64,000 nucleotides of DNA from positions 86,287,018 through 86,351,017 of the forward strand of contig NC_084794.1 of assembly GCF_963169125.1 (NCBI RefSeq). Direction: 5' to 3'. The stretch comes from Humulus lupulus. Its lineage: Eukaryota; Streptophyta; Magnoliopsida; Rosales; Cannabaceae. The position numbers were made by a program, and so were the translations under genes. This document shows, in pieces, positions 1 through 12,779 of the stretch. The notes below the pieces were generated by a model that was not told the origin of the DNA, searched no databases, and worked only from the letters and a program-made list of their open reading frames with translations. The number at the start of each line of letters is the position of its first letter. The stretch's first letter is position 1.

Positions 1-205
1 TTGTAGTAAACCCACGATTGAACTTTTCTTTTGAATTCTTCAAATTCTATTTTTTGATCTTTTTGTAGTACTCCATGAGTAAGGAAACATGTTTGCTCCA
101 AATTTTTAAGTAAACTTGTGCTTGCTTAGCTGATTGGAAATGCCTATTTGGTCATCGGGATCCAAATAATTTCTTAACTACTAACCCTTGGGTCCTTTGT
201 TTCCT

Positions 206-830
206 GATGCTCGGACACCTGCCTAGCTCCTCGGACACCACTCCACATATATGCTCAACCTCTCGGACATGTAGCCTCGGATGTGCCAAGCTCTTTGAGA
301 ATGCTCCATCCGCTCGGCATGCCTGGCTAGCAGCTCCTCGGACATGCACCCCAACACTCGGACACCACCCAACCGCTCGAACGCATGCAGCTGCTTGGAC
401 GTGCACGCTCCACAGATGCCCAGCCAGCCGCTCGGACATGCCAGCCTCTCGGATGCGCACCTGTAGCAGCTCCTCGGCGTGTTTGTCTCCTTGGATGCGC
501 ACATGTAGCATCCCCTAGGACACCTCTCGATGCCTAGCTCCTCAGATGCAGCACCATTGCCTAGCTGATCGGACATGTTCAATCCGCTCGGACACGCTGC
601 CAGCATCCGCTCGGACGCGCACTCCAGGCTGTTCGGATGCAGCCCCAGCCGTTCGGACGCAGCCCTAGCTGCTCGGACATGCAGCCAACACCCGCTCGGA
701 CGCAGCCCCAGTTGCTCGGACACGCAGCCAAGTCACTCGGACACCAGCCTTCGGACGTGCGCGCGGGCTTGCTCGGGCACACTCGGCATCCGCTCGGCCA
801 TCACCCAACTGATCGGGCATATGGCATAGC
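206..830. repeat. Degenerate GC-rich minisatellite (CTCGGAC-type)
   Basis: A short motif of the form GCTCGGACGCAGCCCCAGC recurs about 25-30 times with variable spacing (roughly 15-24 bp) and many substitutions. Both strands stay open over long stretches, which gives repetitive artefact ORFs with no family resemblance. Base composition is sharply GC-rich against the AT-rich DNA on both sides. It may be a U3 minisatellite of an LTR, since LTRs elsewhere in this window carry minisatellites, but I see no paired LTR within the window. Confidence 0.75.
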
Positions 831-2064
831 TACTTAAGCATATGCCTAAAATTTATCCCTCCAAACACCATCAAAACACCTTGTTCGATTCTCTCAAAAG
901 TATTTTGAGAGATTGATTTCTCCCAATCAATCTTAGGGAAAATTGACTTCTCTTCTCAAAGACATTTTTTCACTATGTAGTATTTACTTTGCATTCATTT
1001 GTTCGTGTTTGTTTGATTCACTCCAGGGACTCATCGCTGTTAGTCATGCTCAACAACAGAGTTTCCTACTCGACCAGTGATATATGTTCAACCGGCCAGG
1101 GAAGTTGTATTTGCTCTCTCGACTAGGAAAACTTTGCACCTGATCAGCTAAAGTTTGTACCTGACCAATAGTTTACTTTTTTTTCTTGTGAAGACAATTG
1201 TTGCTTAGTAGTTTTGATATTTTTCTCGTACAACCGAGCTGTTGGCATTTATACTTTACTTTTCTTTGCTAACTTGAAACATTCTAAGTCTTTTCAGACT
1301 TAAAACATTATAAGTTTTTTTGTGAATAGTAAAGTCACTCTGATGTATGCCTTATATTTTCGCATGAGTACTTAGTTTTCTAACTTAGAAATTCTAGACA
1401 TTTCATAAGTACCTGCTAAGTATACTTTCTCACACTCTTATTGCTCTAACATTTTATGAGCATAATGTTTATTGTCACACGAATAACTGCTTTTAACTTG
1501 AAATTTTTTAAAAATTCCAAGTTACTTAACCTTTGTCAAACAAGTTAGCTTAATGGCCTTTTTAGACTTCGAAAATTTACAAGTCAGCCTAAAAACATAT
1601 ATCTTAATTCGTGCTCTTATTGCCTGTGTTAAATTATATACCAGTATACCCCATGTCCCCCCAAGTGATTAAGGGTTGAAAGATCCTTAGTCACTTGCTA
1701 CTTGACCGCATCTGTTCGAGCAGTTAATTACTCGGGAAACACATAGAATATATGGAAAATATTCGAGCAGTTGAACACTGCTTGAACGTATCGACCAGTT
1801 GAACACTGTCCAATTCTATCGACCAATTGAACACTGTTCGAATAATTAACACACATGCACATTTGTAGCAAGAATTAACCATGTTGCACGTAGTCTATTT
1901 TATTACTCGTAAATTAAAAAGGACAAAACGTGTCTAATAACGAGTCTTAAACAACAAAAATTGTTCAAAAATAGACGACTGGTCAGCAAATAACCAGCTC
2001 ATAAACCAAATTTAAATAACAAGTTAAACAACTTGAAATTAAACTACCACTCTGAAAGCGGTAT
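831..2064 (-). other. AT-rich 3' part of a minus-strand Tat-type element; no gene seen
   Basis: No coding region is evident. On the minus strand this follows the broken gag/pol directly. At 1652-1668 it has the sequence ACTTGGGGGGACATGG, which matches the polypurine tract that follows pol in the related element at 28.2 kb. Short runs such as cgaccagttgaacactg repeat at 1690-1850. At 891-911 there is a perfect inverted repeat, CTCTCAAAA-GTA-TTTTGAGAG, followed by a second small one (ATTGATT/AATCAAT). The left boundary of the element and its 3' LTR are not recognisable, and no antisense extra ORF is visible. Confidence 0.5.
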
Positions 2065-4380
2065 TTAGAAATAATATATCCACAGACGCTCGCCGTTCCA
2101 GTGGTTCCTGATCAGGCTTCGTTCACCAAATTTGATCCTAGCACTCCCGCTCATGTCGAAGCGTCTCGGCATACCTCTCCCTTGCTTTGTTACTATCCTC
2201 ATCCAAGTGTGGACCTCCACATATAGTGTCTAAGGTAAAGTCCACAGGCCCGGGTTTCAAGGGTGGAGATCTCTGTCGTTTGAACCCAGGATTGCTGCTA
2301 CCTCCTTCTCCTTGGGGTGTCTCTGCCAGGTACTTTCTCAACTTTCCCGACCGGAGAAGAATTTATATCTCGTCCTTGAGGTGATTGCATTCATTCGTGT
2401 CGTGACCATAATCTCCATGGAAACGACAAAACTTATTCATGTCTCTCTTCCTCATCTCTTTCCTGATGGGTGGAGGTTTCTTGTAGGGAACCTCTTCATG
2501 ACTAGCAAGATATATTTCCGCTCGGATGACCGTGAGAGTGGTGTAATTAGTGAACTGAGGCTCATACTTAGTTGGCTTTTCGTTTGAACTTAACTTTGCT
2601 TTCTTTTCCTCATGGTGGTCAGACCCGTTATTTCCACGTTTCTTTCCACCATTCTTAGGAGGGTCAGTTGATCCGCCCGGATTTTTTATGCCATTCTCCT
2701 CTTTCTCGATTGCATCATCCAATTTCATATACTTGTCTGCTCGATCAAGAAATTGTTGAAGTGTTGAAATTGGATTTCTATGTATACTATCCCACAAAGG
2801 GCTCCGATAAGTTATCCCAGCGGATATGGCAACCATCTTCCCCTTGTTTCCTACATTAGTTGCTCTATTGGCTTCTCTCATGAATCTCTATATTTAATTA
2901 TTTAAAGACTCATCTTTTCCTTGTTTGATATCTGTCAAGTGGTTGGCATAAACTGGTGGAGTCCGGGCAGTGTTGAATTGTCTACAAAACTCCTTTCTGA
3001 ATGCTTCCCAAGAGGTAATGGAGTTCGGCTTAAACTTCCAATACCATTCCTGGGCAGTATGTGACAAAGTAGTCGGGAAAACTCTACACCGATAATCGTC
3101 ACTTACCCCGAACAGTTCCATCGGGTCCTTTAATTTCCCAACATGTCTAATGGGATTTGCCTTTTCTGTATATACTGGCAGAACTGGTGCTTTATATTTT
3201 TCCGGTGGCTAAGCTGCTCTAATCCGGGCACAAAATGGGTTGCCACTTCGGTGGTCTATTGCATCCATCCCGGAAGGCCGTTTTGACAAACCTTGCACTG
3301 CAGCCGTTAGCACATCAAGCTGGGCTTGGATGGTTGGTGCAACTGATGAAGTTCCAAGGACTTGACCGCCTGGTTGGGCATTACCATCTGGTGCACTGTC
3401 GTCAAGTATTTCTACTTGACTGGAAGGGCGGTTCAGATTTTTCCCTTCAACCGAGACGGTCCTCCTCTTGTTGGTGATAACATCCCTTAGATCCTTCCAG
3501 GAAGCATGCTCTCCTGCCCGATCGAACACCGTACTTTTTGATTTTTCAGAGGGCTTACTACGCGGGACTTGCTCTCTCCCACTATGCTGCTGGCCGGGGT
3601 GCAGTGGAGGGCTTTCGGTACGTCCTGGGCAGTCTTTTCCTCCTTGTTGGTCGTTGCCCTCCTTTTCCTTTGAATGGTCGATGTGATGACTATCAGCCTC
3701 ATCACAACCATGCCCATCTTTGAATTGTGAAGTCCTCTTATCTTGAGAAGTCCTGGTCTGATCCTGCCTGGGTGGAGTCTTTTTACTGCCTGAGCAGTGA
3801 CTCCCTGATATAGAAGTTTTTGATCGGTGGCTCCTGGAAGGGGCTCTAGACTTCTCCCTTTGCGTTGAGGCAGTTCCAGATCGGCCCCCCTCATTTTCCC
3901 GACCAGGGGGTTACTCTTGCTTCTGTCCGGTCCCCGAGAATTGGCTCTGTCAGTGGTCCTCCGACTAGCATTATTATTTCTTGCTCCCTGGGTGGCTACT
4001 TGTGTCGCGGATTGAGCATTGGCTTGGCCCAATTGAGTAGTCGCTTAGAGCAAGTGCTGCTTCACGATGTCTCCGGTCGACTTCCTCCTGTTGTTGTTTG
4101 ATCTCTTCGCTTCTGGCCTTCATATCGCACCTTTGCTACTCTAACGTAGCTCTCTGCCTAGCCATCTCTTTAGCGAAAGACTCTTGCCGAGCATTGAATT
4201 GCATCATCTCCTCTTGGAAAGCGCCTATTGCTTCCTGGAGTTGTTCAACTTCTGGAGTGGCCTCCTCGAGAAAGACCTAGGCTCAGTCTCTTGGTTCTGC
4301 GGTCTAGGACCTTCTGATCTAGCAGACTCTTTTGACATGCCTGACTTTTTGGATGCCACATTGGTATTCTTGGGCGCCAT
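2065..4380 (-). pseudogene. Tat-lineage Ty3/gypsy gag with internal pol deletion
   Basis: Broken Gag polyprotein of an LTR retrotransposon, read right to left. The chosen ATG (4380) starts MAPKNTNVASKKSG just after the PBS-like site, as in the related element at 21727. A Retrotrans_gag capsid region (around 3120-2850) contains TAQEWYWKF, SWEAFRKEF and IKQGKDESL. The Gly/His/Cys knuckle region (around 2420) reads FCRFHGDYGHDTNEC. Several stops and frameshifts interrupt it. After a segment matching the Gag-protease junction (TICGGPHLDEDS, 2210-2250) the sequence jumps near 2125 to a tail reading LIRNHWNGERLWIYYF-stop. That tail matches the last residues of pol in the element at 27.9 kb, so protease, RT, RNases H and integrase are missing. 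It is a deletion derivative and cannot be autonomous. Confidence 0.8.
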
Positions 4381-4413
4381 CTTGATATGATAGTTGTGTG
4401 TTTCTTCTATCCA

Positions 4414-4436
4414 GGCTCTCAATGAAAGCACCAAAA
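4414..4436 (-). promoter_or_regulatory. Primer-binding-site region of the left Tat element
   Basis: Directly next to the LTR end (TCAACA on the minus strand) the sequence reads TTTTGGTGCTTTCATTGAG. The Tat element at 21690 has the near-identical TTCTGGTGCTTTCATTGAG in the same place, so the site is conserved between the two elements. I do not assign the tRNA. Confidence 0.7.
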
Positions 4437-4780
4437 TGTTGACCACGATTTTGGCCAACGACGAGTAGACGTCAAAACTACAATGAACCTTCAAGAGAAA
4501 AATACGACACTGATAATTTTATAGTGGTTCAGCCCCAATTTATTGGTAATATCCTAATCCACTTGGAGTTGTGATATATATATATCCTACACTTAAGATC
4601 AGATGAACTTGAGCCAATTGAGTTTCTTAAGTGTAAGTAGAAAAATACATAGTTTCTCTCTCTAAACTCTCTCAGATAATGCCCCAAGAATACCCCAAGT
4701 AACATTCTCAAAGTCTCCAAACTAGAGAGTTTTTCTCAGTCTAAAAAGATTAGATCCCCCAAAATGATGCTATGATCCAT

Positions 4781-4790
4781 TTATTTATAG
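4781..4790 (-). promoter_or_regulatory. TATA box of the left Tat LTR
   Basis: Minus-strand GAGCCTATAAATAAATGG sits about 350 bp before the LTR's inner end. GAGCCTATAAATA also occurs in both LTRs of the Tat element at 21.1 and 41.3 kb, supporting it as the LTR core promoter. Confidence 0.6.
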
Positions 4791-5067
4791 GCTCATGGAT
4801 CGTACATCAGATATCTCCCTTTGACCAGGTCCTTAATTCTTCCAACGGACTTTAATTAATAAAATATAAATGAATTTAAATTACAATAATATAACTATTA
4901 TTCTGGGATATCTGAGAGATTCCCGTGGCAGTTGAGAATGATTCGGGTTGAAGCTGTTACTGAGGACATAGGCATGCACCTCTCATCGGCAAAGCATACC
5001 TCTAGCACACCTCTGGTGGCTATAGGCAAAGCACTTCTCTAGCACTCCTCTGATCTAGCATGACACA

Positions 5068-5240
5068 TCTCTGGTCTAGCAAAACACTTTACTGGTCGGG
5101 CAAAACAATTGACTGGTCGGCCAAAACGACTGACTGGTCGGCCAAAACAGATGACTGGTCGATCAAAACGACTGACTGGTCGGCCAAAATAGATGACTGG
5201 TCGGTTAAAACGACTGACTGGTCAGTCAAAAATCTTCACC
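5068..5240. repeat. 21-bp minisatellite in LTR U3
   Basis: About eight units of gactggtcggccaaaacgact, mostly 20-21 bp, with some units reading gatcaaaac or agcaaaaca. The period is a multiple of three, so one plus-strand frame reads a repeated W-S-x-K-T-x-D; this is an artefact. It lies upstream of the TATA box of the minus-strand LTR. Confidence 0.85.
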
Positions 5241-6257
5241 AGTTGGACATAAATTCTATCAGATCGGTCATATCACTTTATCACAACTCCGAAGAGCCAA
5301 CACATTTATTGACTATTAATGTACCATTTTACTGACCATGCATTGTCACTTGTCACTTCTGATTGCCACGTCATCGAACTGAAATTTTGAGGATAACATG
5401 TACTTAAGGAAACAAGATATAATTAAATAGGTTAAATGGTGATTAATTCCTACTTAATTATGAACAATTTATAGAAGATTGAATTATATGTAGTGATTAA
5501 ATCGATGGATACTTTTTATATATTTAAAAGTACTCAATAAATAAATATCTATAATTACAAGAGTGCAATATCATATTTTTAGTGGAATAATATTGAGATT
5601 AATAAATTAACTTTATTATATTAAAGTGTTTTAATTAATAATCTAAATTTATTGGAGCTTGAAATTATAGGTCCATAGGTCCCTGAGATGGCTCTGTCAA
5701 CATTATTCAAGGTAAGAGTTGAAATTGTGAAAAATCAAGAAAATGACATATTTGGTAGGGGTGTTCACGAATTGGTTTGGTCAGGATTGTCATTGTTTTA
5801 ACCAAACCAGTATAGCGACTTTTTGAAAATTCAAAACCAAACCAGACTATTAAAATTCTCAAACTAAACCATTTAAGAACGGATTGGTTTGGTTGGAAAC
5901 TATGGTTTGGACTTTAATTGTTAAATTTTTTTTTGAAGTAATTATTTCATTTATTACTCAAGTTTCTTTTTTTAGTTTTCAAAGTAAATCATACATTTAA
6001 CCTAATAAGTAACAAGTCCAAACCGATAGCTAGCAAATTAAAATTAAAATAATATTTAATAATTGATAAATGCATAAATTAGATATCAAATTAAAATAAT
6101 ATTTAATAATTGATAAATGCATAAATTCTTAATGTTTGATCATTTTAGTGACTAACAACACACACTAATTATTTTAATTTTGTTTTCTGAGAAAATTATG
6201 TAAGCAAGTATAATAAAACAAAAAGAAAGAAAACAAGGAGACATTATTTTTTTTATC

Positions 6258-6324
<67 letters not shown>
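6258..6324. repeat. (ATT)n microsatellite
   Basis: About 22 uninterrupted copies of TTA/ATT within the hAT-like element. Confidence 0.95.
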
Positions 6325-6565
6325 GTAGTAGAAATTGAAAACGATACTAAAGTGCAGAAGAAAATGAAAAAAAAAAGAAGAAAGTAATGAACGAAGAAAA
6401 CAAACCTGGATTGCTGGCAACTGAGATGAGGATGTACAGTGGTCGATGGAGCAATAGCATGGTTGGCTGAGATATATATATTGCAGATATATAATGTAAA
6501 AAGAAAAAAAAAACTATATCATCAACGCCAAATTAAACTAATATACGCAATACACACAGATATAT

Positions 6566-6569
6566 ACAC

Positions 6570-6602
<33 letters not shown>

Positions 6603-6776
6603 AAAGAAAATAGAAAACAAACTTGGCTGGCGACTGACTTGGTGGTCGACGAAGCAGTACCATGGCCGGAGATGAGGTTTCCTGAAAGTGAGAGAGGTTG
6701 AGAGATTAAGATATATATTCACAAGGAAGATATATATATATATATATTAATAATTTATATATATGTATATAATATT

Positions 6777-6807
<31 letters not shown>
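6566..6807. repeat. (TA)n and (GA)n microsatellite cluster
   Basis: Pure TA runs lie at about 6568-6588, 6730-6748 and 6780-6807, and a short GA run follows at about 6589-6601. Between them is an imperfect duplication of a segment containing tggctgg and ggtggtcgacgaagcagtaccatgg (compare 6430-6475 with 6620-6670). Confidence 0.85.
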
Positions 6808-7129
6808 GAAAAGAAAAAAAACATGCTGGCCGACTGGGTGGTGGTCTTGGGCGTGAGAGATAGAGACTCAAATAGAGTTTAAATTTGAGAGAAACGAGTT
6901 GAGAAATGAACTGAGAAGCGTGAGAAGTGAGAGCAACAAGCGAGAGAGACTAAGTTTACATTTAAAAATTAAAAGCAAAATTAAAAGCAGTAATATCGGG
7001 AATACAAGTCGATGTTTTGGCTTTCAAAAACATAACCAGTCGATGTTCATATTAATTACTATATTTTAACATTTATAACTATATATATATTTATAAAAAA
7101 AGACAGGCATCACTACAGGAAAACAAGCT

Positions 7130-7295
7130 ATTACCGGCGGAGAAAACCGCCGGTAATACTTTTACCGGCGGTCTCCGCCGGTAAAAACCGGTCGGTAAAA
7201 GCCATTATTACCGGCGGATCCCGCCGGTAATTATTTGGTCATAATTCACGTCTGACACATTATTACCGGCGGTTTCCGCCGGTAATAATCCGTCG
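7130..7295. promoter_or_regulatory. Left subterminal repeats of the CACTA element
   Basis: TTACCGGCGG and its reverse complement alternate as palindromes, for example ttaccggcggatcccgccggtaa. In En/Spm the TNPA protein binds short subterminal repeats; equivalence of this motif is an inference from its position and density. Confidence 0.75.
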
Positions 7296-7590
7296 GTAAT
7301 TGTAAAATATATTTAAAAAAATAATTAATTTTTATAAATTATAATATAATTAATATTAAATAACTAAATTTATAATTAAAAAAATTTAGAAATAAAATCA
7401 ATATTATTTAAATTAATATCCAAATTAAAAATACAACTTTAAAATACTAAAATTGTCTTTTCAAAATAAAAAAACATACACTTAAATTTAATAATAAATA
7501 ATAAAACCTAAACTAATTATTATTGTCTTCATCAAAAGTTTCATTTAGAAAATCTTCAACATTCGTGCTTCGACTCAAACCTTCATGAGA

Positions 7591-9453
7591 CTATGGTGCT
7601 GGTGGCGAAGGATAATATGGCCGAGGCTGTGGGCGAATCAAAGGAGACTGCTGCTGTTGTTGATTCGGAGAAGTGTAGTATTGCTGATTATAAACGGGCT
7701 GCTGTGTCGATCCTCCATAATGAGGATATACCGGCTGCTGCTGCATGAACGGCCCAAATTGACCATACATAGGTTGTTGTTGCTGTTGTTGCTGCTGCGG
7801 TAATCCTCCAAACTGACTTCCCATAGGTTGTGTCTGAGGAAACTGGGAAGAAAGTCCAAACATATAATTAAAAAGTGGCGACTGAGAGGAACCACCAGAT
7901 ATGTTTGGAGAATTTTGTTGTGGTTGCTGTGGCATCGACGACGTCCCCGGGCTTTGATTAGATGTACTACCTTGTTGTTGAGAAGGTAAGAACTGCTGCA
8001 ATAAACTTTCATAGCGTGGGTCATGGAGGGAAGAATCAGTCTGCAAATTTTCTAACTCGACCTTATCACGCATCTTAACCCACATCTCAGCCAAAACTCC
8101 CATCATCTCTGGAGTCACATTAGTAGGAACTTGTGACTGAGTTTGGCTTGAACTTTGACTTGTGGAGCTAGATGCTGATTTCTTCCCTTTGCCTCTAGGC
8201 CTGTATCCCACTCCTATTTGATAATCAGACCTCGAGCCAAGAACTTTATCCATAACCTTATACTGTATTGATTTAGCAGTAGAACCTTCACTAGAAGCAG
8301 ATTCAGAACCTGACCGACTACTTTGAATATTTTGTCTCTCCATCTCTTGGGTCATTTGTTCCTGCCAAAAGAAAATGTTAAAAAACCAATATTACTATAA
8401 TATAAGATCAATAAAGAAAGAAAAAACTTTAACTTACATGTAGTTCTTTGCAAGTTTCGCTAACCCAAGTCTTCGTAGATTTTTTTATATGAGTATCTTT
8501 CCAAGCATCAATAGCATGCTCATCAGGTTCATCCTACAAAATTCCAATGTTAGTTTAATTAATAATATAATAATATCAAATAAAGTTAAGTATTTTACTT
8601 ACATATTCGTTACGGATCGCTGCCATTGATTTAGAGCCTTGCGTTGACAAATACTTCATTTCCTTTCTATTTTTCTTGTTCTGCGTGGATCGCGCTATAA
8701 ACTTTGGGCTCAGAAACAGATCGACGATTTCTTTCCAACTCTCCTTCGAGCACAAGTCAGGAATAGCATTGAGAGCACTATCCAAATCATTCGGATTTCC
8801 AGAATAATATTTTTGGAAATGAGAATGCCTAATATTCTTTCTCTCTGAATATCTTTTGCGCATCTCTGTATACAGAGTTCCCATAACTCTTTCAGGTTCT
8901 GGATGCCCATCGATATTATAGTAATACTAAAAAAAAAAATTGTTAGTTTAAATTTTTATAGACTAAAATGTATAATATAAAAAAAATTATATATTTTTTT
9001 TTACCTTCATCTTTTGAACGACCTGGTCTTTATATTGTTGAGGAACATCTTTAAAATCTAAATAATGTCCCGGCAATAGTAATGTAACTTCAGTACTCAA
9101 TTGACGAACAAAAGCTTGGTGCTCAGTACCAACCACTTTTTCTGTCGCCGGATCAAGTTGCAATTCAAGTGGTTTGCCAGCATCCCGCCTTCGTTTTTCA
9201 ATATTAACATTACTGGCAGGGCCACGTCCCCTCCTTCTTGCAGGACGATCTATTAATTTGTTTAATACATAAAAATAAAAATATTAGTAAATCTTAAACT
9301 TTTAAACAGATTATAATATATCACATAACTAAAATTTAGATATTAACCTGACTCGCAAGTTGAGGGTATCCTGCTAGGATCTGTGGGGTCTTGACCACCA
9401 CCATCTCCACCGTGATGGGATAATATATCAGCTGACATGTCTCTTGTATTCAT
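7591..9453 (-). CDS. TNPA-type CACTA accessory protein (Transposase_24-like), five exons
   Basis: The model has exons 9453-9348, 9249-9005, 8926-8603, 8533-8438 and 8361-7591. All introns are GT-AG, the reading frame is continuous, and the product is 513 aa. It begins MNTRDMSADILSHH. Exon 2 has a basic RPARRRGRG stretch. Exons 2-4 carry the conserved part seen in plant Ptta/En-Spm proteins (VVGTEHQAFVRQLSTEV, SKESWKEIVDLFLSPKF, DAWKDTHIKKSTKTWV). Exon 5 has PEMMGVLAEMWVKMRD followed by a long Gln/Ser/Pro-rich tail. In the family this protein binds subterminal repeats and helps pair the ends. No stop or frameshift breaks the model, in contrast with the neighbouring transposase. Exact splice sites are my reading. 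Confidence 0.8.
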
Positions 9454-9622
9454 AAATATTTAAGATTTAATAATAAAAATAGAAATCAAATTTAAGATTT
9501 AATATCATCAAATTTAATTAAGTAATGAAATAACATTAAACAAAATCAATATCAACATAAATTGGAAAATACAAATCAAATTCAAATTTTGTGTTTGTTA
9601 CAAAGGTAATCATTACATAAAA

Positions 9623-12600
9623 CTAATAATCACTATCACTTCCATCATTAACTAAATTAGCATTAACATCATCTTCACAAAAATCAATTAATAAATCATC
9701 TTCTTCATCTAATTCTTCATCTGCTTCTTCATCGCCTAACTCGTGATCCTCTTGACTAACATTTAAATTTTGTACTATACCAATGTCAATCGAATTTTGA
9801 GTAGGTAGCATAACCAACTCGCCGAGATCCACAGTCAACACAAAATTTGATGAGCTAATATCATGTACCACATCAATGTCTGAATTAGCTTCACTATACA
9901 ACCTTCGTAATAAGCTCCTAAATGATCTGATCCAGATGCTAAAGCTAGCAACTCGTCACCATTATCTAACGATCCAAGCTTTTGTAAGTCGTATATCTAA
10001 AAGAATAAATAAAATTATTAGAGAATTGAAAACAACACTTAAAAGGATGAAAGAATATAGGGTAGGTTTTTTTTTTCACCTTCTTGTGAAACCATCGCTG
10101 AAAATATTTCTTATGTAAAATGTTATGATCTCCATCCCGATATTTCTGTTTGATTTCTTCTAAGTGTTCAATATAAATAAGAACAAAATTTTTGAATCAG
10201 TTGAAAACATTTTCAATGAAATAAAAGCAAATTTTGGGAAGAAACTTACTCCAAATATTTCTGAATTTCAAGTGAATTGTTGTATATGTACCACTCTGCT
10301 TGTTCACGAGTCGCACGATCAAGAGGCTTTAGAGTTTCTTTTGTTATAGGTCGACATTGCGATTGAAATACAAAAAGATTTCTTGGTGTCACCTCATCTT
10401 CATTGTGATCAAGACGATTAAATCTTGTTTCAACACCTTTGAAATACATCGAACAAAATGTCAAAGCCTCATCTGCAACATAACCCTCGGCTATCGACCC
10501 TTCAGGACGGGCTTTATTTCCAACGTAATTCTTTAATTTTTTCATGTATCTTTCAAAAGGATACATCCAACGCATAAATACCGGTCCACCCAGAATTGCT
10601 TCTTCAGGCAAATGTAAAATCAAATGCACCATTATATCAAAAAAGGCTGGAGGAAATATGAGTTCCATTTTACATAATATTAGAATAAGATCTTTTTGTG
10701 CTTCCTCCATATCACTAACCTTTATAGTTCTTGCACAAATTTGCCTGAAAAAGTTACATAACTTAGAAATGGTAGTCGATATACTCTTTGAAAGAAACTT
10801 GCGAACACCCACTGATAGTAATCGTTGCATTATTACATGACTGTCGTGGGACTTTAAACCGCTGATATTTGTTAAATCAACATTTACTTTCTTCTTTAAA
10901 TTGGAACAAAAATTATCTGGAAATTTCACATCTCGAATAAATTTACAAAACTGCATTCTTTGATCAGATGTGAGAACATAAGGGGCATGAGGCTTCATTA
11001 ACTTTCCGCTGTCATCTTCATATATCCACAACGATTCCCTTACTCCAAACTTTTTCAAATCATGTCTTGCATTAGTGGTGTCCTTGGATTTATCATTATC
11101 CAAGATTGTGCCTAACAAACTATCACACACATTCTTCTCCACATGCATGACATCAATGTTGTGTTTTAAAGTGTTCGAAGACCAATAATCAAGTTAATAA
11201 AATATGCTTTTCTTCCTCCAATTTTGATCTTCTGCAATACGCCTACGTTTGACACCTCCAAACATCTCGTGTTTTCCAGGAACTTGTGGTACAAGTTTGT
11301 TTACTTGTTCTAATATTTCCTCACAAGTAAAACGTCTTGGTGGACGCCTTCTCTCGATTTGTCCGTCAAACTGAGTGTCTCTTCTCATTCGATGGTTACT
11401 TGGAAGGAATCTTCTGTGACCAATGTAGGATGTCTTACCGATCACTCGAACAGAAGTTGTGTCTTCATTACACGTCGGACAAGCTTTGTATCCCTGACCA
11501 CTCCATCCAGATAAATAGCTACGAGCAGGAAAATCGTTAATTGTCCACAATAAGGCTGCACGCATCTTAAACATAGTGTTGGTTATGCTATCTCTTGTAT
11601 CGACACCATTAACCCACAACTCCTTTAACTCATCCACCAATGGTCTCAAGAATATATCCATGTCCTTTCCCGGTGATTTTGGTCCAGGAATAAGAATGGA
11701 TAATATGAAATTATTATCTTTCATACACATCCAAGGTGGAAGATTGTAGTCAGCCAACACCACAGGCCACATACTATATGCTTGACTCATGTTGCCAAAC
11801 GGATTGAAACCATCTGCAACTAAACCTAAACGAACATTTCGAGGTTCACTAGCAAAATCAGGATGTTTGGCATCGAAATCCTTCCAAGCTAACCCATCCA
11901 CTGGGTGTCTCATTATCCCATCGTCTTTTGATTTCCTAGTATAGTGCCATAACATTTGCTTCGCTGTAAGTCTTGAACTGTACAGTCTTTTTAATCGAGG
12001 AGTTAATGGAAAGTAACGCATCACCTTATGTGGTACCTTTTTTCCATCAGTTTTTTCAGGAGAAATCCATCTACTACTTCCGCAAATTGGACAAGTCTCT
12101 TTAGTTGAATGCTCTTTGTAAAACAAACAACAATCATGTTCACATACATGAATTGACTCATACCCTAACCCTAATTTCTGTAATCTTTTTTTAGCCTCGT
12201 AGTACGTTGATGGAATTTTATTTCCCTTCGGAAATGCAAGCTTTAGTAATTTCAGTAATTCATCGAAGATTTTATTGGGAATCTTGCCTCTAACTTTCAA
12301 ATGCAATAATTTTGCTAAAAAGTTAAGAGAATATATCCAATTACAACCAGGATATAACTCAGCCTCAATCTCATCAAACAGATCGTCATAAAATTGTCCC
12401 GCCGCAGGGTTATTTTCTACTTCTTCGGTTGTAGGTAGAAGGAAGTCTTCGACCATTGGAATCATCTCATCAACATCATCGTCATTGGCGTCCACCACAT
12501 TGGCAACATCTGCTTCCGCTTCACCGTGATATATCCACTTCTCGTAACCTCGATGAAAACCCCAATCGAATACGTGTGCTTTCACCATAGGTATAGTTTC

Positions 12601-12753
12601 AAGCCTATTATTTATGCATCTAACACACGGACACCTAATTCTACCAGAGGAATCCTTATATTCCGATGCCATCGTCAAAAAAGCTTGTAGACCGTTCCAA
12701 TATTCTCGACAAGCACGATTTCTCAATGTCGTCCAAGTCTTGTCGATCGCCAT
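9623..12753 (-). pseudogene. TNPD-type CACTA transposase (Transposase_21 family), broken
   Basis: The first 519 codons (12753-11197) begin MAIDKTWTTLRNRACREYWN. They contain the N-terminal transposase-associated zinc-binding region (RCPCVRCINNR), then the tnp2 core (HDCCLFYKEH, CPICGSSRW, ARSYLSGWSGQGYKACPTC). A TAA at 11194-11196 interrupts the usual SIFFELPYW-like segment; reading goes on in the same frame through NIDVMHVEKNVCD. The DUF4218 region (11148-10250) is intact, with LPEEAILGGPVFMRWMYPFERYMKKLK. The 3' exons at about 10180-10075 and 10005-9623 are degraded. Most of the DUF4216 region after YYEGCIV seems to be missing, and the acidic C-terminal tail (DEEADEELDEEDD, ending DGSDSDY) remains. 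A point nonsense change plus a 3' deletion is the simplest reading. Confidence 0.85.
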
Positions 12754-12779
12754 CTAAAGTGTTATAAAAATATATAAGT

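Larger units (their letters stand above)
4437..5398 (-). repeat. 5' LTR of the left Tat element
   Basis: On the minus strand it begins TGTTATCCTCAAAATTTCAG and ends GGTCAACA, giving TG...CA ends. Its opening, including GATGACGTGGCA, resembles the LTR at 21067. A TATA box (CTATAAATAA, minus strand) lies at 4781-4790 and a 21-bp minisatellite lies in U3. The matching 3' LTR is not seen in the window, so no target-site duplication can be checked. Confidence 0.75.

Noticed and set aside
152..837. Overlapping ORFs of 60-166 aa on both strands
   Set aside because: Readings of the GC-rich CTCGGAC minisatellite; no domain and several frames open at once.
5060..5335. 91-aa ORF with W-S-x-K-T-x-D repeats
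   Set aside because: The period of 21 bp makes an artificial peptide repeat inside LTR U3, upstream of the LTR promoter and on the opposite strand.
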